Assembly: GCA_963764525.1 (NCBI GenBank)
Contig: CAVXTC010000011.1
Span: forward strand, 1 to 64,000
Direction of reading: 5' to 3'
Length of the DNA stretch: 64,000 bases
Origin: DATDIC01 sp963764525
Lineage (GTDB): Bacteria > Pseudomonadota > Alphaproteobacteria > Acetobacterales > Acetobacteraceae
Shown here piece by piece: positions 11,421 to 20,016 of the stretch. The notes beneath the pieces were generated by a model. It saw only the letters and a program-made list of their open reading frames with translations, searched no databases and was not told the DNA's origin. A program made the position numbers and the translations under genes. How positions within the stretch are numbered: position 1 is the stretch's first letter; each line of letters opens with the position of its first letter.

Positions 11421-12776
11421 TCAATCCGGCAGGTGCACGGTGTGCTGGTTGCCCGTGCTGACGGTGTCCAGCGCGCGGCCGAGCAGGTCGGCGAAATGGT
11501 CGATCTGGCCTTCGGTGGTGGTCGCCGGGGGGACGAAGCGCAGCACGCTGCCGTTGCGGCGCAGGCTGAAGATGACGCCGTTCTGGAAGCAGATGCGGCC
11601 GATTTCGCGGCCCTGCTCCGCGGCGGGTTCCCGTGTCTGGCGATCGCGCACCAGCTCGATCCCGGTGAGCTGCCCGCGGCCACGCACGTCACCGATCAGG
11701 TCGTAGCGTTGCTGCAGCGCGATCAGGCGTTCGCGCATCATGGTGCCGATGCGGCGTGCTTTCGCGGGAACGTCTTCCTGCTCGATGACGTCCAGGCTGG
11801 CCACGCCGGCGGCGCAGATCAGCGGATCGTTGGCGTGCGAGTGGGTGGCGGCGTAACCGGAAGCGATGACTTTCTCCTCGATCGCGGCACTGGTGGTGAC
11901 CGCGCTGATGCCGACGCCGCCGCCAAGATGCTTGGCCATGGTGATGATGTCCGGAACGATCCCTTCGGCCTGGAAGCCGAACATGTCGCCGAGCTTGCCG
12001 AGGCCGGTCTGTTCTTCATCGACGATCAGCAGCATGCCGCGCTCGTGGCACAGTGCCTGCAGCCGTTGCAGCCACCCGGGCGGTGGTTCGATCACCCCGC
12101 CGGCGCTGAACAGCGGCTCGGTGATGACCGCGGCGGGCTGACCGGTGGCCTGCGCGTCCAGCAGCTCGAAGCTGGTCTTCAGGCAGGCGTAGTCGCACCC
12201 GGGGAAAGTCTGGTTCAGCGGGCAGCGGTAACAGTAGGGCGCAACCATCGCGTAGGTGCCGCCCGGCAGCGGCCCGTGATTGGCATGCCAGCCGGCGAAA
12301 GTCACCGCGCGCGTGGCGTCCGACAGGCCATGGAAGCTCAGGTGCGGACTGGCGATTTCGTGTCCGCCGGTGGCCTTGCGGGCGATCAGCATGGCCATCT
12401 CGTTGGCGTCGGAGCCGGATTCGCCAAACAGTGTCTTCTGCAACGGGCGCGGCACGATCCCGCCGAGGCGGGTGGCCAGCTCGATCTCCTTGACGTTGTA
12501 GTGGCTGGAATGGGCGTGCAGCATGGTGTCGCAGGCGGCCTTGATTGCCGCGACCACGGTCGGGTGGTTGTGGCCGAGCGCCGCACACATCTGGCCGGAA
12601 TTGAAGTCCAGATACTGCTTGCCGGTTACGTCGGTAACGACCGAGCCGCTGGCCTGCGCGAACACCGGCCCCTCGTTGGTCTTCTTGTCCATGCGGGCGC
12701 GGAAGCTGAACTCGGCGGCTTGCGCGAGCAGGCGGGATTCCAGCCCGGGGTCGTGCGGCGGTGCGGATGGCGGCAT
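11421..12776 (-). CDS. PLP-dependent class III aminotransferase
   Basis: Fold-type I aminotransferase that moves an amino group between an amine or amino acid and a keto acid. Family features: YLDFNSGQMCAALGHNHP near the N-terminus, the cofactor-binding GSDANEMAM, the metal-free carboxylate motif VDEEQTGLGKLG, and the Schiff-base lysine in ITMAKHLGGG. C-terminal GIELVRDRQT and LRFVPPATTT are also typical. An upstream in-frame ATG at 12860 would add a Pro/Ser-rich tail with no homology look, so ATG 12776 is preferred. Substrate is uncertain; 2,2-dialkylglycine decarboxylase-like or omega-transaminase roles are possible. Followed closely by the hybrid kinase gene. Confidence 0.85.
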   Translation of the reverse strand: MPPSAPPHDPGLESRLLAQAAEFSFRARMDKKTNEGPVFAQASGSVVTDVTGKQYLDFNSGQMCAALGHNHPTVVAAIKAACDTMLHAHSSHYNVKEIELATRLGGIVPRPLQKTLFGESGSDANEMAMLIARKATGGHEIASPHLSFHGLSDATRAVTFAGWHANHGPLPGGTYAMVAPYCYRCPLNQTFPGCDYACLKTSFELLDAQATGQPAAVITEPLFSAGGVIEPPPGWLQRLQALCHERGMLLIVDEEQTGLGKLGDMFGFQAEGIVPDIITMAKHLGGGVGISAVTTSAAIEEKVIASGYAATHSHANDPLICAAGVASLDVIEQEDVPAKARRIGTMMRERLIALQQRYDLIGDVRGRGQLTGIELVRDRQTREPAAEQGREIGRICFQNGVIFSLRRNGSVLRFVPPATTTEGQIDHFADLLGRALDTVSTGNQHTVHLPD

Positions 12777-12914
12777 AGCGGGTGTTCCGGCGGTTGATGC
12801 GGGCGAGCGTGGGCCGCCGGGCATTGCCGGGCAAGCCTCGCAGGACGAAGTCGATCTCACGGGCGCCTGGTATTACCCCTCCCGCTGCGGGGTGGCGCCT
12901 GCCGCGCCCCTCTC

Positions 12915-13388
12915 TCAGAGCTTCGCCACCAGCGCCGCGAGCTGATCGGCGCAGCGGCCCCAGCCGTCGTGGAAGCCCATCTTCTCGTGCGCCTCGCGGT
13001 CGGCCACCGTCCAATGGCGCACCCGAGCGGTGTAGCGTGTCTTTCCGCCCTCATCTTCAAAGGTCAGGATCACCGTCATGAACGGCTTCTGCGATGGTTC
13101 CCACGCCGCGGTGTAAGCATCGGTGAACACCAGGCGCCGGTTCTCGACGACTTCCAGATAGATGCCCCGGTTCGGCAGATCCTTGCCGTCCGGCCCGCGC
13201 ATCACCACCAGGTTGGCGCCGCCCGGCCGCACGTCCAGTTCGGCGTGCGGCGTGGTGTACGGCAGCGGCGCGAACCACTGCTTCAGCAGCTCCGGATCGG
13301 TCCATGCGCGGAACAGATACTCACGCGGTGCATCGACAAGTCGCGTCAGCACGAGCTCCCGGTCGGAGCTTTCGGATGCCGTGGTCAT
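12915..13388 (-). CDS. SRPBCC/AHSA1-domain protein
   Basis: A 157-residue START-like (SRPBCC) domain protein with a deep hydrophobic ligand pocket. The opening DRELVLTRLVDAPREYLFRAWTDPELLKQWFAP is the typical AHSA1 start, and the end GFHDGWGRCADQLAALV is equally standard. It lies 13 bases after a PhnB-like gene and belongs to the minus-strand cluster that also holds the ECF42 sigma factor. AHSA1 and PhnB-like genes often accompany ECF41/42-type sigma factors, so joint control is plausible. No ligand known. Confidence 0.88.
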   Translation of the reverse strand: MTTASESSDRELVLTRLVDAPREYLFRAWTDPELLKQWFAPLPYTTPHAELDVRPGGANLVVMRGPDGKDLPNRGIYLEVVENRRLVFTDAYTAAWEPSQKPFMTVILTFEDEGGKTRYTARVRHWTVADREAHEKMGFHDGWGRCADQLAALVAKL

Positions 13389-13401
13389 TCGGTTTCTCCT
13401 G

Positions 13402-13875
13402 TTACTGCTGTTCGTAAGCCTGCTTCAGACGCGCGATGTCGAGCTTCTCCATCTTCAGCAGCGCCTGCATGACGCGGTTCGCTTTGCCGGCGTCCTTGTC
13501 CTGCAGCATCTCGTCCACAACGGACGGAACGATCTGCCAGGTCACCCCGTATTTGTCGGTGACCCAGCCGCAGCCCAGCTTCTGGCCGCCCGCCGACAGC
13601 TTCTCCCACAGATCGTCCACTTCTTCCTGTGTCTCGCACCTCACGAACATCGAGAGGGCCGGCGATAACGTGTAGTGCGGACCGCCATTCAGGGCGATGA
13701 ACTCCTGGTCGCCGAGCTGCACCGTCACCAACAGCACCGATCCCTGCGGCCCGGGCCCGGCCTCGCCGTAATGCAGCACATTGATGATCTTCGAGTCCTT
13801 GAAGACGGACATGTAGAACTTCACCGCCTCCTCGGCCTTGCCGTCGAACCACAGGCATGGGGAGATCTTGCGCAT
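13402..13875 (-). CDS. PhnB-like VOC-superfamily protein (3-demethylubiquinone methyltransferase-like)
   Basis: A 157-residue protein of the PF06983 type (begins KISPCLWFDGKAEEAVKFY; later GCGWVTDKYGVTWQIVP). Built from vicinal-oxygen-chelate modules; real activities of this branch are mostly unknown despite the methyltransferase label. Second of three small enzyme-like genes downstream of the ECF42 sigma factor. A frame runs clean from ATG 13873-13875 to the stop. Confidence 0.88.
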   Translation of the reverse strand: MRKISPCLWFDGKAEEAVKFYMSVFKDSKIINVLHYGEAGPGPQGSVLLVTVQLGDQEFIALNGGPHYTLSPALSMFVRCETQEEVDDLWEKLSAGGQKLGCGWVTDKYGVTWQIVPSVVDEMLQDKDAGKANRVMQALLKMEKLDIARLKQAYEQQ

Positions 13876-13900
13876 TTCGATGGCCCCTTCGACCGGCGGC

Positions 13901-14326
13901 TCAGCCGCGCTTGCCCTGGTTCATCGCCCACAGCACGCCGAACGGATCGCGAAGCTGCCCGTAGCGGTCGCCCCAGAACATCTCGGCGACTGGCATCACC
14001 GCTTCGGAGCCGGCGTCGATCGCACGTTTCCACCACGCATCGATGTCATCGACCGCCAGCATCAGATTGAAGCCCTGCGGCTTTTCAAGCTGGCACCCGT
14101 GTTCGGGAAAGGGGTCGCCCAACATGACCGAGCTTCCGTTGATGTACAAATGGGCGTGCATGGTCCGCCCCTGGCCGTCCACCGGATAGGCGAAAGCGAG
14201 TTCGGCGCCGAACGCCCGCTTGTAGAACTCGACGGCCTGCATCGCGCCGTTCACTTGCAGGTAGGCGACCACCCCGCCTTTCACCTGGGCGGATGCGGTC
14301 GGCTGGGTCTCGATGGTGGCAGACAT
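13901..14326 (-). CDS. VOC-superfamily (glyoxalase/PhnB-like) protein
   Basis: A 141-residue vicinal-oxygen-chelate protein: VVAYLQVNGAMQAVEFYKRAFGAE at the start, SSVMLGDPFPEHG in the middle, and WGDRYGQLRDPFGVLWAMN at the end, the usual signature of PhnB-type glyoxalase folds. First of three small genes (VOC, PhnB, SRPBCC) read in the same direction with gaps of 25 and 13 bases. Probably part of the ECF42-linked cluster. Confidence 0.85.
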   Translation of the reverse strand: MSATIETQPTASAQVKGGVVAYLQVNGAMQAVEFYKRAFGAELAFAYPVDGQGRTMHAHLYINGSSVMLGDPFPEHGCQLEKPQGFNLMLAVDDIDAWWKRAIDAGSEAVMPVAEMFWGDRYGQLRDPFGVLWAMNQGKRG

Positions 14327-14348
14327 GTGTGGTCTCCTTATGGATGCG

Positions 14349-14461
14349 TTACGGCATGAGATCGACGGCCGCCTTCAAGCTGGCGTCCATGTAGAAGGGC
14401 GTCGAGCTGCGCTCATGCGCCCGGTCCGCCAGCAGCACGCTTCGTCGTTGGCCTGTGTCAT
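14349..14461 (-). pseudogene. Possible short or broken reading frame
   Basis: Between the ECF42 gene and the VOC gene, ATG 14459-14461 starts MTQANDEA; after one frame change near 14430 the frame reads LLADRAHERSSTPFYMDAS and continues to DLMP before TAA 14349-14351. The wording looks coding but I do not recognise a family. May be a remnant or a very small protein. Confidence 0.25.
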
Positions 14462-14531
14462 CTGCCGTCTCCCATGATCGGGTTGCGCCCCAAGGACGCA
14501 GCCACCCGAAACAGGCCGACATCGGCCGCGA

Positions 14532-15794
14532 TTATTTTTCGCTGCCCGCAAGTGCGCCGTTGTCGCGCATCAAACGATCGAGGTGTAGGCGGATATGGGC
14601 CGCCTCGGCGGGTGTGTTGGCGAGCGCGATGGCCTGATCGAACGCCGCGCGCGCCTCCTGCTTGCGGCCGAGCTGCAGCAGGAAAGCGCCCCTGGCGCCA
14701 AAGTAATGGAAATACCCCGAAAGACGCGCCGCCAACGGCTCGATCATATCAAGCGCAGCAGCCGGTCCGTGCAGCTTGCTGACAGCGACCGCGCGGTTCA
14801 GCGTTACCACCGGCGACGGCTGCAACCGTTCGAGCGACGCATATAGCACGTCGATCTGCGCCCAGTCGGTGTCGTCGGGACGCGCGGCGCGGGCGTGCAG
14901 CGCGGCGATCGCCGCCTGCACCTGGTACGGACCAGGCCGGCGATGGCGCATCGCCTTGTCGATCAGCGCCAGGCCCTCGGCGATCAGCTTGCCGTCCCAC
15001 AGGCCGCGATCCTGGTCCTCCAGCAGCACAATCTCGCCGGCCGTATCGAATCGCGCCCGAGCGCGCGCGTGCTGAACCAGCATCAGCGCGGTCAGCCCCA
15101 TGATCTCCGGCTCGGTCTGGAACAGGCGCAACAACAGGCGGCCCAGCCGGATCGCTTCGTTGCATAGATCGACGTGCGCGGAGGTGCCGCCGGCCGAGTA
15201 GCCGGCGTTGAACACGAGATAGATCATCGCGCAGACGGCAGCGAGACGTTCCGTGCGCTCCACCGTCCCGGGCGTTTCGAACGGAATTTTCGCCTGCGCG
15301 ACACGCGACTTGGCGCGCGTGATGCGCTGTTCCATGGCGGCTTCGCTGACCAGGAAGGCGCCGGCAATCTGCCGCACCGACAGGCCGGAGACGATGCGCA
15401 GCGCCAGCGCGATCTGCTGGGTGTCCGGCAGGTCCGGGTGGCAGCAAATGAACAGCAGGCGCAGCACGTCGTCGCGATAATGGGAGCCGTCCAGCCGCTC
15501 GGCCAGCGGCGTCTCGACATCATCGAGGTCGGAGATCGCCTCGTCCGGCGGCAACGGCGCCTGTTTGCCTCGCCGGCGAACATCGTCCAGCGCGGCGTTG
15601 CGGCCGACCAGGATCAGCCATGACGTGGGATCGCGCGGCGGTCCATTCCGCGGCCAGGTCTTCAGCGCGCGCAGGCAGGCATCCTGAAAAGCTTCCTCGG
15701 CAGTGTCGAGGTCGCGGAAATAGCGCAGCAACGCGCCGATCGCCTGCGGCCGAGCGGCGGTCAGGGCCGCTTCGATCCAGGCCAGCTCGGTCAC
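14532..15794 (-). CDS. ECF sigma factor with C-terminal TPR-like domain (ECF42 type)
   Basis: Group 4 RNA polymerase sigma factor of 420 residues. Sigma2 (FRDLDTAEEAFQDACLRALKTWP, then PTSWLILVGRNAALDDVRRR) and sigma4 (LPDTQQIALALRIVSGLSVRQIAGAFLVSEAAMEQRI) occupy the first ~180 residues; the remaining ~230 form the helical, tetratricopeptide-like extension (FGARGAFLLQLGRKQEARAAFDQAI) typical of ECF42. No anti-sigma gene is present; family members are thought to be governed through the C-terminal extension and a DGPF/YCII partner. The start ATG overlaps the stop of exactly such a partner by 4 bases, which supports the assignment. Confidence 0.92.
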   Translation of the reverse strand: MTELAWIEAALTAARPQAIGALLRYFRDLDTAEEAFQDACLRALKTWPRNGPPRDPTSWLILVGRNAALDDVRRRGKQAPLPPDEAISDLDDVETPLAERLDGSHYRDDVLRLLFICCHPDLPDTQQIALALRIVSGLSVRQIAGAFLVSEAAMEQRITRAKSRVAQAKIPFETPGTVERTERLAAVCAMIYLVFNAGYSAGGTSAHVDLCNEAIRLGRLLLRLFQTEPEIMGLTALMLVQHARARARFDTAGEIVLLEDQDRGLWDGKLIAEGLALIDKAMRHRRPGPYQVQAAIAALHARAARPDDTDWAQIDVLYASLERLQPSPVVTLNRAVAVSKLHGPAAALDMIEPLAARLSGYFHYFGARGAFLLQLGRKQEARAAFDQAIALANTPAEAAHIRLHLDRLMRDNGALAGSEK

Positions 15795-16207
15795 GCGCTG
15801 TTTCGCTGGTCGGGAAAGTTTCGCTGGTCGGGAAAGTACTGCGCGACGGGGCGGATCTCATACGCTCCGCCGGGATTAGCCCCGGCGAGGTCGCGGGCGA
15901 TCCCAAGCGCCTCATCCAGGTCGGCGACATCGATCACGTAAAAGCCCAGCAACTGCTCCTTGGTTTCGGCGAACGGACCGTCGATGACCAGCGGAGGATC
16001 CTGGTTCTTGCGCAGCGTGGTGGCCGATGTCGTGGGCAGCAGACGCAACGATGGGCCCATCTTGCCGGCCTTGCTCAGCCGGTCCTGGATGCCGCCGAGC
16101 CGCGCCATGACCGCCTGGTCCTGTTCTTTGCTCCAGGACCAGACGACGTCTTCTTCGTTGTAGCAAAGCAGGGCGTACAGCATGACCGGCGGCTCCTGGT
16201 GCTCCAT
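15791..16207 (-). CDS. YCII-related DGPF-domain protein
   Basis: A 138-residue ferredoxin-like-fold protein carrying the name-giving DGPF motif (LVIDGPFAETKEQLLGFYVIDV). Such proteins are encoded next to ECF42 sigma factors and are presumed to share their regulon. Begins MEHQEPPVMLYALLCYNEEDV; a second ATG (MLYALLCY) 8 codons in is an equally good start. The C-terminus carries a duplicated hexapeptide NFPDQR from an 18-bp tandem repeat, then the stop overlaps the sigma-factor ATG. Confidence 0.9.
   Translation of the reverse strand: MEHQEPPVMLYALLCYNEEDVVWSWSKEQDQAVMARLGGIQDRLSKAGKMGPSLRLLPTTSATTLRKNQDPPLVIDGPFAETKEQLLGFYVIDVADLDEALGIARDLAGANPGGAYEIRPVAQYFPDQRNFPDQRNSA
15801..15836. repeat. 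Perfect 18-bp tandem duplication inside the YCII gene
   Basis: Two identical copies of TTTCGCTGGTCGGGAAAG lie head to tail. The unit is a multiple of three and adds an extra NFPDQR to the YCII-protein C-terminus without breaking the frame or the ATGA overlap with the sigma factor. Confidence 0.9.
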
Positions 16208-16563
16208 AGGACGTGGGACTATGCCGGCAGCCGACAGGGCGCGGCAAAAATTTCCGCCCGTTCATCATCGGCTGCTTCGGCACGCTGACCGCGACGGGCG
16301 CGCAATTCCCGGTGTCCGTCGATGCGCGCGGGGTCCAGGCACTCGTGCTGCGTCCGGTGCCCGCCACGTCTTTCCTGCCCAGCGAGGAGGTGCTGACCGC
16401 CGAGCGGCTAGCTGAGACTGAGGCCGTTGCCGGCGGGCCGGACCCGATCAGCACCGCCTTCGAAGCCTTCCGGTGCTGCTGCGGCATTGAAATAGCATTG
16501 ACCGCGCCGCGCCGGGCGTGGCCTAACCGCGATCCGATCCTGAACCCGGGGGAATGCGCAGGG
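16208..16563. other. Divergent intergenic region without a supported gene
   Basis: Lies between the minus-strand YCII/ECF42 operon and the plus-strand rfb operon, so it should hold both promoters. Open frames cross it on both strands but none has a start, ribosome site or family resemblance. The rfbB frame is open far upstream of its true start. Confidence 0.5.
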
Positions 16564-17628
16564 ATGCCAAAGACGGTGCTGCTCACCGGAGGCTGCGGCT
16601 TCATCGGCTCGGCCGTGGTGCGGCACCTGCTGCGGCGGACCGACCAAATTGTGGTCAATGTCGATAAGCTGACTTATGCCGCGTCCGAGGCGGCGCTGCA
16701 GGAAGCGCGCGGCAACCGCCGCTACGTGCTGGTGCAGGCCGATATCGTCGATGCTGCGGCAATGCGCGATGTGTTCGCCACCCACCAGCCCGACGCGGTG
16801 ATGCATCTGGCCGCCGAAAGCCACGTCGATCGCTCGATCGACGGGCCGGCCGAGTTTATCCGCACCAATGTCCTCGGCACCTTCACGTTGTTGGAGGCGG
16901 CGCGACACTATTATGCCGGTCTGCATGGCGCCCGGCGCGACGCGTTCCGCCTGCACCACGTCTCCACCGACGAGGTGTTCGGTGCGCTGGGCGCGACCGA
17001 TGCGCCATTCACCGAAACCACCCCTTATGATCCGCGCAGCCCCTATTCCGCCAGCAAGGCCGGCTCCGACCATCTGGTGCGCGCCTGGTTTCACACCTAC
17101 GGACTGCCCACGCTTGTCAGCAACACCTGCAACAACTACGGCCCCTGGCAGTTTCCGGAGAAACTGATCCCCCTGGTCACGCTGCACGCGCTGGAAGGCC
17201 GACACCTGCCGGTCTATGGCGACGGTTCCCACCTGCGCGACTGGCTGTTCGTGGAAGACCATGCCGAGGCGCTGCTGCGCGTGCTTCAGCGTGGCGAGCC
17301 CGGTGCCACCTACGCCATCGGCGCGCGCCAGCCGCGCAGCAACCTTGATGTGGTGCGCGCCATCTGCGCCCACCTCGACCTCCGGCTGCCCGATCCAGCC
17401 GGCCCGCGGGAACGGCTGATCCGCTTCGTCGCCGACCGGCCGGGCCACGATTTCCGCTACGAGATCGATCCCGCCCGTGCGGAGGCGGCGCTCGGCTGGA
17501 CCGCGCCGCATGATTTCGAGACCGGACTGGCGCGCACGATCGACTGGTATCTCGATAACCGCGCCTGGTGGGAAGGGGTGCGGGCAGGGGGGTACGCCGG
17601 GCAGCGGCTTGGGGTTGCCGTGGCGTGA
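16564..17628 (+). CDS. rfbB: dTDP-glucose 4,6-dehydratase
   Basis: Second step of dTDP-L-rhamnose synthesis: dTDP-glucose to dTDP-4-keto-6-deoxyglucose. Extended SDR fold, 354 residues, the usual length. NAD site TGGCGFIG at 8-15; catalytic Thr135, Asp136 and Glu137 in STDEVFG; Tyr161 and Lys165 in YSASK; substrate-binding NTCNNYGPWQFPEKLIP follows. ATG 16564 gives the canonical N-terminus MPKTVLLTGG although the frame is open well upstream. Its TGA overlaps the GTG of rfbA, the first of three such overlaps tying the four rfb genes into one unit. Confidence 0.95.
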   Translation: MPKTVLLTGGCGFIGSAVVRHLLRRTDQIVVNVDKLTYAASEAALQEARGNRRYVLVQADIVDAAAMRDVFATHQPDAVMHLAAESHVDRSIDGPAEFIRTNVLGTFTLLEAARHYYAGLHGARRDAFRLHHVSTDEVFGALGATDAPFTETTPYDPRSPYSASKAGSDHLVRAWFHTYGLPTLVSNTCNNYGPWQFPEKLIPLVTLHALEGRHLPVYGDGSHLRDWLFVEDHAEALLRVLQRGEPGATYAIGARQPRSNLDVVRAICAHLDLRLPDPAGPRERLIRFVADRPGHDFRYEIDPARAEAALGWTAPHDFETGLARTIDWYLDNRAWWEGVRAGGYAGQRLGVAVA

Positions 17629-18500
17629 AGGGCATCATCCTGGCCGGCGGCTCCGGCACGCGGCTGCATCCGGCGACGCTCGCCGTCTCCAAGCAGTTGC
17701 TGCCGGTCTATGACAAGCCGATGGTGTATTATCCGCTCTCGACGCTGATGCTGGCTGACATCCGCGACATTCTGGTGATCTCCACGCCCGACGACCTGCC
17801 GCAGTTCCGCCGCCTGCTGGGCGACGGCGCGCGCTTCGGCGTGCGCTTCCAGTATGCCGTGCAACCGCGTCCCGATGGCCTCGCCCAGGCCTTCCTGATC
17901 GGCCGCGACTTCATCGGCGGGGAGGCCTGCGCGCTGGCGCTCGGCGACAACCTGATCCATGCCGACCACCTGTCCGCGGTGCTGCGCGCCGCCGCCGCCC
18001 GGCCTCACGGCGCCACCGTGTTCGCCTACCAGGTGCGCGACCCCGAGCGGTACGGTGTGATCACTTTCGACGCTGTGGGGACCGCGGTGGACATCGTCGA
18101 AAAACCGCCCGACCCGGCGTCCAACTGGGCGGTGACCGGGTTGTATTTCTACGACCGGCAGGTCACCGAGCTGGCCGCTTCGATCCGGCCCTCGGCGCGC
18201 GGCGAGCTGGAGATTACTGATCTCAATCGCATCTATCTCGAATCCGGCACCCTGCATGTGGAGCGGTTGTCGCGCGGCTGCGCCTGGCTGGATGCGGGAA
18301 CCCCGGACAGCCTGCTACAGGCATCGACCTTTGTGCAGACCATCCAGTCGCGCACTGGCATGCTGGTCGGCTGTCCGGAGGAAGTCGCGTTCCGCATGGG
18401 ATTCATCGATGCGGCGATGCTGCGCGAACAGGCGGCGAAGCTCGGCAAAACCGAACTCGGTGCGGTGCTGCGGGAACTGGCGGACGGAGCCCACGCATGA
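17625..18500 (+). CDS. rfbA: Glucose-1-phosphate thymidylyltransferase
   Basis: First step of dTDP-L-rhamnose synthesis, making dTDP-glucose from dTTP and glucose-1-phosphate. 291 residues from GTG 17625, matching the family's ~290. Nucleotidyltransferase signature GIILAGGSGTRLHPATL at the N-terminus, then SKQLLPVYDKPMVYYPLS; the metal-binding Asp lies in ALALGDNLIH, and VEKPPDPASNWAVTGLYFYD is the sugar-binding segment. GTG is chosen because it overlaps the rfbB stop and gives the standard N-terminus. Shares ATGA with rfbC downstream. Confidence 0.95.
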   Translation: MKGIILAGGSGTRLHPATLAVSKQLLPVYDKPMVYYPLSTLMLADIRDILVISTPDDLPQFRRLLGDGARFGVRFQYAVQPRPDGLAQAFLIGRDFIGGEACALALGDNLIHADHLSAVLRAAAARPHGATVFAYQVRDPERYGVITFDAVGTAVDIVEKPPDPASNWAVTGLYFYDRQVTELAASIRPSARGELEITDLNRIYLESGTLHVERLSRGCAWLDAGTPDSLLQASTFVQTIQSRTGMLVGCPEEVAFRMGFIDAAMLREQAAKLGKTELGAVLRELADGAHA

Positions 18501-19051
18501 AGACTGAGCGGCTGGCGATCCCTGATGTGCTGCTGATCACGCCGGCGCGTCACGCTGATCCGCGCGGCTTCTTTTCCGAGACCTGGAACGAGCGTCGTTA
18601 TGCCGAGCTCGGCATCGCCGGCCCGTTTGTGCAGGACAATCACTGCCTGTCGGTGCAGCCGGGCGTGGTGCGCGGGCTGCACCTGCAGATCGCACCGGGT
18701 GTGCAGGGCAAGCTGGTGCGCGTCGCACGCGGCGCGATCTGGGACGTGGCGGTGGACATCAGGCACGGATCGCCGAGCTTCGGGCAGCATGTCGGGGCGG
18801 AGCTGAGTGCGGCAAACTGGCGGCAGCTTTGGGTCCCCGGCGGGTTCCTGCACGGTTACTGCACGTTGGAGCCGGACACCGAGGTGATCTACAAGGTCAC
18901 CGCCGATTACGACCGCGAGGCGGAGCGTGGGGTGATCTGGAACGATCCCGATCTGGCGATTGGCTGGCCGGTGAAGGATGAAGCGCTGCTGTCCGAAAAG
19001 GACCGTCTGCTGCCCCGGCTGGCGGAGTGCCCGGTCTGGTTTCAGTTGTGA
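18497..19051 (+). CDS. rfbC: dTDP-4-dehydrorhamnose 3,5-epimerase
   Basis: Third step of the pathway: double epimerisation of the 4-keto sugar. Cupin fold, 184 residues. RGFFSETW starts the conserved region, the catalytic base His62 lies in VVRGLHLQ (commonly RGLHYQ, so the last aromatic is replaced by Leu), Lys72 follows in GKLVRV, and the catalytic Tyr132 is in VIYKVTADY. Ends with the typical NDPDLAIGWP. ATG 18497 overlaps the rfbA stop, and its own TGA overlaps the rfbD GTG. Confidence 0.95.
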   Translation: MKTERLAIPDVLLITPARHADPRGFFSETWNERRYAELGIAGPFVQDNHCLSVQPGVVRGLHLQIAPGVQGKLVRVARGAIWDVAVDIRHGSPSFGQHVGAELSAANWRQLWVPGGFLHGYCTLEPDTEVIYKVTADYDREAERGVIWNDPDLAIGWPVKDEALLSEKDRLLPRLAECPVWFQL

Positions 19052-19944
19052 GCGGTTCGCTGCTGGTTACTGGTGGAACCGGACAGCTTGCCACCGCGCT
19101 GGCGGAGCAGGGCGGGGCGGCGGTTCATCGGGTCGGCCGCCCGGCATTCGATTTCGACCGGCCGGACAGCGTAGAACGCGTCTTTCACGCAGCCGCCCCG
19201 GCGCTGGTGGTCAACGCCGCCGCCTATACCGCGGTCGATGCGGCCGAAACCGATGCAGCGGCGGCGTACTGCGCCAACCGCGACGGCCCGGCATTGTTGG
19301 GGCGGCTGTGCGAACAAGCCGGCATCCCGCTGATCCATGTCTCCACCGATTACGTGTTCGACGGAACCAAACGCGCGCCGTATGTGGAAACCGATCCCAC
19401 TGCCCCGACCGGCATCTACGGCGCCAGCAAACTCGCCGGCGAATACGCGGTGCTGGCGGCGTGCAGCCGAGCGGTGATCCTGCGCACGTCGTGGGTCTAT
19501 GCGCCGAACGGGCGCAATTTCGTCCGCACCATGCTGAATGCCGCGCGCAAGACCGACCGGCTGCGCGTGGTCGCCGATCAGACCGGCTGCCCGACGGCGG
19601 CCACCGATCTCGCCGCCGCAATCCTGGCGATTGCCGCGCGCATCCAGGCCGATCAGTGGCAGCCGGCATACGGCGGGCTGTTCCATGCGGCCGGCACCGG
19701 CTCGACCAGTTGGCACGGTCTCGCCTGCGCCGTGTTCGAGGAAGCCGCGCGCCACGGCGTGCCGCCGCCGGAAGTGACCCCGATCGGCACCGCGGACTGG
19801 CCGACGGCGGCACGCCGGCCGCCGGATTCACGGCTGGACTGCGGCCGGCTGGCCGCGGTGTTCGATCACCGGCTGCCGCCCTGGCGCGACGGCCTGGCGC
19901 GCACCATCGATGCGATTTTTTCGCAGCCGCTATCTGGCGGGTAA
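19048..19944 (+). CDS. rfbD: dTDP-4-dehydrorhamnose reductase
   Basis: Last step: NAD(P)H-dependent reduction to dTDP-L-rhamnose, donor for surface polysaccharide rhamnosyltransferases. 298 residues from GTG 19048. Nucleotide motif TGGTGQL at 8-14, VNAAAYTAVDAAE, STDYVFDG, and the SDR pair Tyr124 and Lys128 in YGASK. C-terminal RPPDSRLDC is the usual end-motif. GTG overlap with rfbC decides the start. The operon order rfbB-rfbA-rfbC-rfbD is complete and looks undamaged. Confidence 0.95.
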   Translation: MSGSLLVTGGTGQLATALAEQGGAAVHRVGRPAFDFDRPDSVERVFHAAAPALVVNAAAYTAVDAAETDAAAAYCANRDGPALLGRLCEQAGIPLIHVSTDYVFDGTKRAPYVETDPTAPTGIYGASKLAGEYAVLAACSRAVILRTSWVYAPNGRNFVRTMLNAARKTDRLRVVADQTGCPTAATDLAAAILAIAARIQADQWQPAYGGLFHAAGTGSTSWHGLACAVFEEAARHGVPPPEVTPIGTADWPTAARRPPDSRLDCGRLAAVFDHRLPPWRDGLARTIDAIFSQPLSGG

Positions 19945-20016
19945 TCGCAAATCCTGTTCAACGCGGGCAACTGACGGTCGGGCAGCGCGACTGCCCGATC
20001 GGCACAGGAGACCGCC

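Noticed and set aside
11388..12797. 469-codon plus-strand frame opposite the aminotransferase
   Set aside because: Mirror of a well-supported gene; low complexity and no family resemblance.
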